Below, piece after piece: positions 1 through 5,544 of a stretch of 7,788 nucleotides of DNA. A program made the translations under genes and the position numbers. This DNA comes from JAICIG01 sp035532215 (GTDB lineage Bacteria > Planctomycetota > Planctomycetia > Pirellulales > JAICIG01): assembly GCA_035532215.1 (NCBI GenBank), contig DATKRK010000288.1, forward strand, positions 1 through 7,788. Reading direction: 5' to 3'. The stretch's first letter is position 1; each line of letters opens with the position of its first letter. The notes below the pieces were generated by a model, which had not been told where the DNA came from, ran no database searches, and worked only from the letters and a program-made list of their open reading frames with translations.

Positions 1-1055
1 CCTACAGCACGCGGAAAAGATCGCTCGACCGCCCGGTGAAATTCCGCGGGCGAGGCGACTTGCGAAACCTGGGTGCGGAACTCGCGGGCGCCGGGCCGGC
101 CTTGGGCGTAGCAACAGGCGAACTTGCGCATCAAGATCGTCCCCTTCTGCTCGCCGAAACGCTCGACGACCAGGCGGTAGTGGTGCAATAAGAGTTCGCG
201 CTCTTCGGCCAGCGAGAGCTCGGGCGGAATCGGCTCGCCGGCCAGCGCCGCTTGCGCTTGGCGAAACAGCCACGGCTTGCTGAGCGCCGCGCGGGCGATC
301 ATCACGCCGTCGACCCGGTAGCGGCGAAAGGCCTCGACCACCTTGGCCGCCGAATCGAGGTCGCCATTGCCGATCAGCGGAATCCGCTTGAGGTGTTCTT
401 TGAGCGACGAGATGCGCTCCCAGTCGGCCGAACCTTGAAAGAAATCCTGCGCCGTGCGGCCGTGAACGGTCAGCGCCGCGGCGCCGGCCGATTCGACGAC
501 CTGGGCGATTTCGACGGCCGTGATCTTGTCGCGCGTGCAGCCGAGGCGAATCTTGGCGGTGACGGGCGTGGGCGCGCAGGCCTTGACGACGCGTTCGATG
601 ATCGCCCCGACGCGATCGGGAAAGCGCAGCAAGTACGAGCCGCTGTGGGCCGAAGCGGTGATTTGCTTCACCGGACAGCCGAAGTTGATGTCGACCACGC
701 TCACGCGGAACTCGTGCGCCAGCCGGGCCCCGACGGCGGCCAACGTGGCTGGGTCGTTGTCCCAAATCTGCACGGCCAGCGGCCGGGGTTCGTCTTTCAC
801 GCCCCACAGGCGGTCGGGAAAGTCGTGTTCGCGCTCGTCGATCGCCAGAAAGCCGCGGGCGCTGATCATCTCGGTGGCCTGCAAGCCCGCCCCGCCGAAC
901 TGCCGCACGATCTGCCGATAGGCGTAGTTCGTGAAGCCCGCCATCGGCGCCTGCAAGATCGGCGGATCGACGACCAACGGGCCGATCATGAGCGGCGCGA
1001 CCGCCGGCGGCGGCGCGGGTTCAGGCAGGAGGGAAACGTGGGATGAATCGAGCAT
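1..1055 (-). CDS. dusB: tRNA-dihydrouridine synthase, DusB/NifR3 type (3' end outside window)
   Basis: This FMN enzyme reduces specific uridines in the tRNA D-loop to dihydrouridine using NADPH, in the cytoplasm. I translated 351 codons without a stop before the left edge; about that length is expected for the family, so few residues are missing. Visible landmarks, in order: APMAGF at residues 36-41 (start of the TIM barrel and FMN site), DINFGCP with the predicted catalytic Cys127, TAKIRLG with FMN-contacting Lys168, TVHGRT with His198, and IGNGD around Asn230. A helical C-terminal tRNA-binding domain begins near residue 255. The motif order matches E. coli DusB more closely than DusA or DusC, but the subfamily call is from memory. 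ATG at 1055 gives a proline-rich 22-residue leader before the family homology; ATG at 989 (Met23) is an alternative start. Neither start has a clear Shine-Dalgarno sequence. The gene lies 98 bases downstream of the next minus-strand gene. Confidence 0.95.
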   Translation of the reverse strand, partial: MLDSSHVSLLPEPAPPPAVAPLMIGPLVVDPPILQAPMAGFTNYAYRQIVRQFGGAGLQATEMISARGFLAIDEREHDFPDRLWGVKDEPRPLAVQIWDNDPATLAAVGARLAHEFRVSVVDINFGCPVKQITASAHSGSYLLRFPDRVGAIIERVVKACAPTPVTAKIRLGCTRDKITAVEIAQVVESAGAAALTVHGRTAQDFFQGSADWERISSLKEHLKRIPLIGNGDLDSAAKVVEAFRRYRVDGVMIARAALSKPWLFRQAQAALAGEPIPPELSLAEERELLLHHYRLVVERFGEQKGTILMRKFACCYAQGRPGAREFRTQVSQVASPAEFHRAVERSFPRAV

Positions 1056-1070
1056 AGGAGCAAGGGATGG

Positions 1071-1139
1071 GTCGTTTTTCGCGCGAATGTCGCGTTTCGC
1101 TCTGCGAAACGACGTTTTTTTCGCGGAGCGAAAAACGAC
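1071..1139. repeat. Nested palindrome cluster between two minus-strand genes
   Basis: A perfect 12-base inverted repeat (GTCGTTTTTCGC at 1071-1082, complement at 1128-1139) encloses a smaller perfect hairpin (CGTTTCGC at 1093-1100, loop TCT, GCGAAACG at 1104-1111). A third variant of the same word occurs at 1113-1139 (CG, T-run, CGCGGAGCG, A-run, CG). All are versions of one short palindrome made of T-run, CGC, GCG and A-run. It lies just after the stop of the 690-residue gene and before the dus start. It could act as a terminator or mRNA-stabilising structure for the former. It could instead be a dispersed REP-like family, as is common in planctomycetes. The sequence alone cannot separate these. 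Confidence 0.6.
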
Positions 1140-1153
1140 AATCTAGCCTCAGC

Positions 1154-3226
1154 CTACTTGGCTTGCCGATCGATCACAAGCGCGCCGGCCAACGTGCTGC
1201 GATCGATTCCCGGCGGCAGCACGGTCAGCACGTATTCGGCGATTTGCAGATTGTACTCGTTCTGCACTTTGAGAAAGGCGAGGGTTTCTTCGGCCTGCTG
1301 GCGAATCTCGGCCAGCGGTTCGCCGAGCGCCGAGGCGCCCTGCTCGAAACGCCCGGTCGCTGCGGCCCTGGCCGCATCGGCTTCGAGCACTGCCGCCGAT
1401 TGCTGTTCGAGCACCGCGTGCCACTGCGGAATCGTCGCGGCCAACTGCTGCACTTTGGGCAAGCCGGCGATTTGCGGCGGCTGCAATTCGAGTTTCATCC
1501 GATAGCGGCCCGCGTGCGGGGCGGTCGCCGGCAAGGGCCAGTCGGCGGCGAGCGAACGGCCGCCCACTTGCGCCAGCAAGCACTGGCCGATTCTGAGATC
1601 CAATTCGGCCTCGATCAGATCGGCTTCAGCGCCGCGCTGCGCGGTTTTCAAGCGCAACATCGCCTCGGCGCCGTCGGGGCGATTGCGCCACGCCAGCGCC
1701 GCGGCGTCGAGCGCTTGAAGCTGTTCGACTTGTTGCGCCAACACCTGGTACCGCGCCGCGCGATGACGAGCATGCCAATAGGCGGCGACCAGCGCGCCGG
1801 CGTGGGCGCCTTGCGCTTGCCAGGCCAGGCAGCCGAGCAGGCTCACGGACTCGCCCGGCGACGGCGGCAACTGATGGCTCCAGTGCAGCGTCGAGCCGAG
1901 TTCTTGAGCCCGCTTTGGAGGCGGCAGGTCGACCAGCGCGGGATACACCCCCAGCGGAGCTTCGGCCGTCTTGCCCTCGGCTCCCGAGTCGAGCGGTTTT
2001 TGCGTCTCGTAACGTTTGCCCTTGCCGCTCTTGCCGGCGCCCGACGCTGAGGGGGGGAAAGGATCGGCCCGCGGGGCTTCGCCGGCTCCCTGTTCTTCGC
2101 TAGGTTCGGCGTCTTGAGCGCCGGCCGCCGGCTCGCCCGCGGCCGGTTCCACTTTCACGCCGCCCGGCTCGCCCGCTTCGGCTTCGGGCGGCGCAAGCGT
2201 CGGCTCATTTCGCGGCGGCACGCCCGACAAACCGCTGCTTCGCACCGGTCCCCCGCGGCGATCGTCCTTCAACGGTTCGTCGAAACCGGCTTGCCGCAAA
2301 CCTTCGCCCGGCTCGCCCTGCGAAGCGGTGTGATCGGAAGGCGGGATCAGCAGCCCGACCAGCCGGGCTACGGACAGATTGGCCGGCGCCACGCTCAGCG
2401 CGTATTCGGCGATATCGCGATTGTAGTAGCGCACCGAGACCAGAAACGCCCGCTGCTGCCGGGCCAATTCGGCGATGCTGTCGAGCACGACCACCTGATC
2501 GAGTTGCTGCCTGCCGAAGGCGTCGAAGTCGCCTTCGACGGCGTGCGTCGCCGCGGTCACCGCCGCGGCCCGCATTTCCAGCGAACGCAGCCGCAAAGGC
2601 AGCGAGCGATCGAGCAGATACGCGCGCGGCGGCGGGACGCGGCCTCCGTAGATCTCCTGAAACTTCGTATCGTAGGGGCCGACGTGCGGCAAATCGGCCG
2701 GCAACGGCAGCGCGCCCGGCGCCGCCCAGCGCGTCAAATCGGCCAGCAGATATTGCTCGGCCAGCACTTCGGCTTCCGTTTCTCGCAGCCGCGCCTCGGC
2801 CGCCGCCAGGCGAGCTTCCACGATCGCATCGCCCGGCGATCGCGGCGCGCCCTCGGCGGGCTGCAACTGCTGCAAACTGCCGATGCTCTCGGCGCAAACG
2901 CGGTACTCGGCCACGGCGGCCGAAAGCTTCCAATAAGTCTGCGTCGCTTCGATCTGCTGCCGCCGATCGATCAGTCGCGAAATCAGATCGGCCAGGCGAG
3001 TCGGCGCACCGGGCAAGGCGATCTGCGAAGGATCGGCCAAACGGCCAACGAGCGCTTCGGCCTCGCCGTCGCCAGCCGACTGCGTCTCGACCGGCGCCAG
3101 CGGAGTGGCTTCCTGGGCCGCGGCCTGTCCGGATGCAGTCTGGTCGGATTTCACGCCTTCGCTGCTCGTTTCGCCAGGGGCGGCGGCAAGCAGCGAACAA
3201 ACAAGCAACAAAGCGGTCGTTTCCAT
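1154..3226 (-). CDS. Secreted two-repeat helical protein of unknown function, possibly TolC-like
   Basis: 690 residues, function unknown. A hydrophobic stretch at residues 4-16 followed by Ala-Ala-Ala-Pro-Gly looks like a Sec signal peptide, so the protein is probably periplasmic or envelope-associated. The body has two similar halves, about 75-290 and 455-673. Each opens with a Tyr-Trp motif (TYWK at 97-100, AYWH at 482-485) followed by Ala/Gln/Arg-rich helices. Each has a Leu-Pro-x3-Pro-His-x-Gly-x-Tyr segment (176-185, 565-575) and ends in a near-identical Y-N-x2-IAEY-x-L motif (268-276, 658-667). Residues 296-450 form a Pro/Gly/Glu/Ala-rich, probably disordered linker. Paired helical repeats recall the TolC/outer-membrane-efflux fold, but no transporter neighbours are present, so this is a weak inference. 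ATG at 3226 is supported by GAGG 8 bases upstream. A strong antisense shadow covers the locus, but the signal peptide, repeat and start site favour this strand. Confidence 0.85.
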   Translation of the reverse strand: METTALLLVCSLLAAAPGETSSEGVKSDQTASGQAAAQEATPLAPVETQSAGDGEAEALVGRLADPSQIALPGAPTRLADLISRLIDRRQQIEATQTYWKLSAAVAEYRVCAESIGSLQQLQPAEGAPRSPGDAIVEARLAAAEARLRETEAEVLAEQYLLADLTRWAAPGALPLPADLPHVGPYDTKFQEIYGGRVPPPRAYLLDRSLPLRLRSLEMRAAAVTAATHAVEGDFDAFGRQQLDQVVVLDSIAELARQQRAFLVSVRYYNRDIAEYALSVAPANLSVARLVGLLIPPSDHTASQGEPGEGLRQAGFDEPLKDDRRGGPVRSSGLSGVPPRNEPTLAPPEAEAGEPGGVKVEPAAGEPAAGAQDAEPSEEQGAGEAPRADPFPPSASGAGKSGKGKRYETQKPLDSGAEGKTAEAPLGVYPALVDLPPPKRAQELGSTLHWSHQLPPSPGESVSLLGCLAWQAQGAHAGALVAAYWHARHRAARYQVLAQQVEQLQALDAAALAWRNRPDGAEAMLRLKTAQRGAEADLIEAELDLRIGQCLLAQVGGRSLAADWPLPATAPHAGRYRMKLELQPPQIAGLPKVQQLAATIPQWHAVLEQQSAAVLEADAARAAATGRFEQGASALGEPLAEIRQQAEETLAFLKVQNEYNLQIAEYVLTVLPPGIDRSTLAGALVIDRQAK

Positions 3227-3341
3227 CCCTGGCGCCTCGCTAAAGCGACAAGCCGAGCATTTCCGAATCGCTCGGGCGTCCGTAAACTAGTAACGTGACA
3301 GTTCCGCTTGACCGAGTCAACTGAAAAGTCCGCCCCCCGCC
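3227..3341. promoter_or_regulatory. Divergent intergenic region with a short palindrome
   Basis: These 115 bases separate two divergent genes and must carry both 5' ends. The GAGG ribosome site of the minus gene lies at 3235-3238. A palindrome TTGAC-CGA-GTCAA sits at 3308-3320; each arm also resembles a -35 hexamer (TTGACC on plus, TTGACT on minus). I see no well-spaced -10 box for either, so the promoters are not located with confidence. The plus-strand gene start at 3342 has no obvious Shine-Dalgarno sequence. Confidence 0.35.
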
Positions 3342-3944
3342 ATGTTCAGCCTGTTCAGCCGACGCGATTTCGTCTCTGCCGTGGCGCTGGCGATGCTCAG
3401 CGCTATTTCGCTCGCCGCCGCGACGCAGGCGTACTTGTTCGGCTGGTCGACCGGCCACACGCTCGACCGGGCCGAGCTGTTCGTCTGGCTCTCGACGCGC
3501 GAACTCGGCTCGCTGCCTCGGGCGATGAAATTGAAGCTGGCACGGCAATTCGAGCAGGACTTCGTCTCGGAGGGCGATTGGCGGGAAGAAGTGGGCGAAC
3601 TCGATGCAGCGCGGCGTGCGCGGTTTCTGGAGAATTACGGTGAATTGGCCCAGACCTGGCTTCTCGACAAAGTCGACCGCTATTATGAACTTCGCGAGCC
3701 GCAGCGCACCGAGTACGTCGACAGCCAGATCGACAGCATCTCGCGCTGGCCGATGCTGAAGCAAAGCGGCAATCCGCCCTTCGGCGGCGATCCGAGCCGC
3801 AATCTCGCACAATTGCAGGCCCGATTTCGTCAGCTCAAGCCCGACGAGCAGCGACGCGTGCAGCAGTTCATGGGCGCCGTCTATATGCGTTGGCTGGCTC
3901 GGGGCTTTCGCCAACTCATTCCGTTGGTTCCGGACGAAACCTGA
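3342..3944 (+). CDS. Hypothetical single-pass membrane-anchored protein
   Basis: 200 residues, not recognised. The N-terminus is Met-Phe-Ser-Leu-Phe-Ser-Arg-Arg followed by a hydrophobic segment at about 9-32, an inner-membrane anchor or uncleaved signal. The rest is charged, helical and Arg/Glu/Gln-rich, with regularly spaced aromatic-Leu-Arg patterns (FLENYGELAQTW at 95-106, then Tyr, Leu, Arg and Tyr positions). A Pro/Gly patch (NPPFGGDPS) lies at about 143-151, before a last amphipathic helix. This argues for an extracytoplasmic helical domain. I prefer this strand to the overlapping minus-strand reading (3240-3914) because of the clear anchor and the fit with the divergent layout. The stop is 9 bases from the stop of the convergent small gene, leaving no room for a separate terminator. 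Nearby genes give no clue to function. Confidence 0.75.
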   Translation: MFSLFSRRDFVSAVALAMLSAISLAAATQAYLFGWSTGHTLDRAELFVWLSTRELGSLPRAMKLKLARQFEQDFVSEGDWREEVGELDAARRARFLENYGELAQTWLLDKVDRYYELREPQRTEYVDSQIDSISRWPMLKQSGNPPFGGDPSRNLAQLQARFRQLKPDEQRRVQQFMGAVYMRWLARGFRQLIPLVPDET

Positions 3945-3953
3945 TGGCGTTCG

Positions 3954-4169
3954 TCAGCGCGGCCAATAGGTTTCGGCCAGATCCTCGCAGTCGCGACGGT
4001 CGGATCGATGCCAGAGCGGCAACCCGCGGCGGATGCGCTCGGCCAACACGTCGAGTTTTTCGCGCGAGCCGGGCAAAGCTTCCGTCGCGCTGAAGTCATC
4101 CTTGGCGGAATTGTCGGGCTCGAAATCCCAGAGCCCCATTTTAATGGCGTCCAACACCGAATTCGGCAC
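3954..4169 (-). CDS. Small conserved-looking W-D-F-E-P protein, GTG start
   Basis: A 71-residue soluble protein without signal peptide or membrane segment. Key positions: WDFEP at 14-18, an acidic stretch up to about residue 25, ATEALPGSREKL from about 28 to 39, LAERI at 42-46 and GLPLWH at 49-54. I recall this pattern (Ile/Leu-Asp-Ala-Ile-Lys near the start, WDFEP, PG-x2-EKL, GLPLWH-x2-DR) from small planctomycete proteins of unknown function; that is memory, not a search. The frame is open upstream to an ATG at 4352, giving 132 residues. GTG at 4169 is chosen because a perfect AAGGAGG ends 7 bases before it, and because the upstream translation is Arg/Ser-rich and lacks the compact motif character. 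It converges on the 200-residue membrane protein gene. A possible promoter lies at 4324-4352. Confidence 0.75.
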   Translation of the reverse strand: MPNSVLDAIKMGLWDFEPDNSAKDDFSATEALPGSREKLDVLAERIRRGLPLWHRSDRRDCEDLAETYWPR

Positions 4170-4176
4170 GGGGGTT

Positions 4177-4185
4177 CCTCCTTTT
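4177..4185 (-). promoter_or_regulatory. Strong ribosome binding site deciding a GTG start
   Basis: On the minus strand the bases read AAAAGGAGG, then a 7-base spacer, then GTG at 4169. This is the best Shine-Dalgarno sequence in the window; most other starts here have weak or no complementarity. It decides the short 71-codon reading over the longer open frame. Confidence 0.8.
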
Positions 4186-4504
4186 AGCCTGGCATGCGCG
4201 GCAAGCGATTCCAACTTCGCACGCTCGTTTGGAATTCGCGACGAGATTGAACGGCCGGCGAATCGACCGCGCAGACACAATGAAGCCAGGGCCAGTGAAG
4301 ACCAGGAAATTCGAATAGCTGCGAGTATTTGAGTCTTTTCGGAAAAAGTCAAGCAATTCGAAAAAGATCTTGGCGCCGCAGCCGCAATTCAGCGTCGCTC
4401 GATCGATCGCACGAAGTAGACGCGGCGGTTTCGCCATGCTCGAATGATGTCGTTCAATGATCTGCGGCGCGGCTGCGCTACGCGGCGTTGTGAACGGAGC
4501 AGTT
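4186..4504. other. Gene-free stretch upstream of two divergent genes
   Basis: About 320 bases between the small minus-strand gene and the plus-strand membrane protein. Besides a candidate minus-strand promoter (4324-4352) and the GGAG site at 4496-4499, I see no convincing gene, RNA or repeat. Part of it (about 4300-4370) is richer in A+T than its surroundings, as expected of promoter DNA. Open frames crossing it have no coding character that I trust. Confidence 0.5.
4324..4352 (-). promoter_or_regulatory. Candidate sigma70-type promoter of the small W-D-F-E-P gene
   Basis: On the minus strand TTGACT (4352-4347, five of six matches to the -35 consensus) is followed after exactly 17 bases by AATACT (4329-4324, four of six matches to the -10 consensus). 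Transcription would start near 4317 and give a leader of roughly 150 bases before the GTG. This is pattern matching only. Confidence 0.4.
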
Positions 4505-5245
4505 ATGCAGCGAGAAGGGTCGGAGTCGCCTAACGAACTCGGCGAGGCCGCGGAGTTGTGGCCCGCGATTCGCGAGCGCGCGACCGAGCGCCGCGCGCCT
4601 CCGCGCTTGCCGCCGCCGCGGCTGAGCGTCAAATATATCTTGCTCTGGATCGCCGGCGCCGCCGCGGCGATGGCGGCGGTGCGGCGGTTGAACCCAGTCG
4701 AGCCGGGGGCGATCGGGTTGTTGCTCGTCAGCGGTTATGCCGCCGGCTGCGGCGCAGCGTGGACGGGCCTGAGCCTGTGGATCGCCCGCGCGCTCCGCGG
4801 CGCGAGTTGGCCGGTCGAGCCGGGACACTGGCTGCTCGTCGCTTTGGGAACGCGCTTGGCGCTGGAACTGGCGATTCGGCTGGGGGCGCCGCAAGCGTTC
4901 GTGGCGCCGCATGCCGTGCTCGACGCGGCGACTTGCTGTTTGTTCGTGCTGCCGCTTTTGAGCCGTTCGCTGCCCGCGCTTTGGAAGGGCTGTTTCGCTT
5001 TTTTATGTTTGTTAGCAGCCTGGCCGCTGGCGATGATCGTGCTGGAAAGTTTTGGGATCGGGCTTCCGGAGCCGCTGGCCGTCAGCGGCATGTGGGTCGA
5101 GCGGCAACAGTCTTGGCTGGTGGCGCTCACGGCAGGCGGCTTCGCGCTGGCCGATTGGCGCGCCTGGCGAAAGCGCACCTGGCTACACTGGACCGGGCTG
5201 GGAGTCGTGCTCTGGCTTGCGCTGTTGGCAGCGTTGCCGCGCTGA
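4505..5245 (+). CDS. Polytopic membrane protein of unknown function
   Basis: 246 residues. An Arg/Glu/Pro-rich cytoplasmic-looking N-terminus of about 40 residues is followed by roughly seven hydrophobic segments at about 43-60, 68-95, 108-126, 132-152, 160-181, 203-218 and 226-244. Loops are short, with basic residues (Arg-Arg after segment 1, Trp-Arg-Ala-Trp-Arg-Lys-Arg after segment 6). I recognise no family motif; the segment pattern would suit a small integral inner-membrane protein of the type often left unnamed in planctomycetes. I chose ATG 4505 because GGAG lies 5 bases upstream (4496-4499). An in-frame ATG at 4457 would add 16 residues but has no comparable site. The protein ends directly before the palindromic repeat block. 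No neighbour suggests a partner or substrate. Confidence 0.75.
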   Translation: MQREGSESPNELGEAAELWPAIRERATERRAPPRLPPPRLSVKYILLWIAGAAAAMAAVRRLNPVEPGAIGLLLVSGYAAGCGAAWTGLSLWIARALRGASWPVEPGHWLLVALGTRLALELAIRLGAPQAFVAPHAVLDAATCCLFVLPLLSRSLPALWKGCFAFLCLLAAWPLAMIVLESFGIGLPEPLAVSGMWVERQQSWLVALTAGGFALADWRAWRKRTWLHWTGLGVVLWLALLAALPR

Positions 5246-5260
5246 ACTTGCTCGCAAACG

Positions 5261-5423
5261 GGAGGCACGGGCGCCCTCGCCCGTCGGAAAATACGGAGGC
5301 ACGGGCGCCCTCGCCCGTCGGAAAACACGGAGGCACGGGCGCCCTCGCCCGTAATGCAACGGGCGGGGGCGCCCGTGCCTCCACGTCGAAGGGAATGCAA
5401 CGGGCGGGGGCGCCCGTGCCTCC
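5261..5423. repeat. Cluster of five 24-base palindromic repeats, three direct and two inverted
   Basis: The unit reads GGAGGCACGGGCGCCC followed by TCGCCCGT. Direct copies are at 5261-5284, 5295-5318 and 5329-5352, with a 34-base period and spacers CGGAAAATAC and CGGAAAACAC. Inverted copies are at 5359-5382 and 5400-5423, 41 bases apart. Both inverted copies share one substitution relative to the direct ones (A to G in the loop-flanking position). Each unit can fold as a 7-base stem ACGGGCG/CGCCCGT with a 4-base loop. Copies 3 and 4 together form a much longer hairpin with a 6-base loop. This is a REP/BIME-like arrangement between two plus-strand genes. The spacers are too short and too alike for CRISPR. 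It may also help end transcription of the membrane protein gene. Confidence 0.9.
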
Positions 5424-5434
5424 CTATCGCGATT

Positions 5435-5457
5435 CTCCAGGCCGAAGACGCCTGGGG
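5435..5457. promoter_or_regulatory. Small inverted repeat just upstream of the acyl-CoA dehydrogenase promoter
   Basis: CCAGGC at 5437-5442 and GCCTGG at 5450-5455 are perfect arms around a 7-base loop, extendable to an 8-base stem with one G-T pair. It ends about 22 bases before the TATAAT box, in the place of a possible operator. It could equally be the foot of a terminator for the upstream gene, though no T-run follows. Weak evidence. Confidence 0.3.
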
Positions 5458-5479
5458 CTTCATGACGCTGTAGCCGCCC

Positions 5480-5485
5480 TATAAT
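5480..5485 (+). promoter_or_regulatory. TATAAT -10 box, likely promoter of the acyl-CoA dehydrogenase gene
   Basis: A perfect -10 consensus stands out in GC-rich DNA 60 bases before the dehydrogenase start. The -35 region is poor: GCTTCA at a 17-base spacing. Transcription would begin near 5491-5492, leaving a leader of about 53 bases. The GGAAAGGA at 5526-5533 is the probable ribosome site, 11 bases before ATG 5545. Confidence 0.5.
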
Positions 5486-5544
5486 ACAGTGATGGCATCC
5501 AAACCGAACGAACGCGGCGCCAGACGGAAAGGACATCGCACGCC

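Noticed and set aside
252..1046. Plus-strand 264-codon open frame opposite the dihydrouridine synthase
   Set aside because: The minus strand gives a full Dus motif set; the plus-strand reading is Arg/Asp-rich noise.
3199..3226. Lipobox at the N-terminus of the 690-residue protein (Cys10)
   Set aside because: The cysteine is too close to the start, and the preceding Leu-Leu-Val does not fit the lipobox, which needs a small residue before Cys.
2114..3298. Long plus-strand open frames across the 690-residue gene
   Set aside because: They are Arg/Gln/His-rich with no motifs. The minus-strand protein has a signal peptide, a Shine-Dalgarno sequence and an internal repeat.
3240..3914. 224-codon minus-strand frame opposite the 200-residue membrane protein
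   Set aside because: It would run through the divergent promoter spacer and lacks the clear membrane anchor seen on plus. I am moderately, not fully, sure.
4184..4195. Three-codon mini-ORF (ATG CCA GGC TAA) directly before the AAGGAGG of the small gene
   Set aside because: Too short to distinguish from chance; no other sign of attenuation.
5261..5423. CRISPR array
   Set aside because: Spacers are only 6-17 bases and partly identical, repeats occur in both orientations, and no cas genes are seen.
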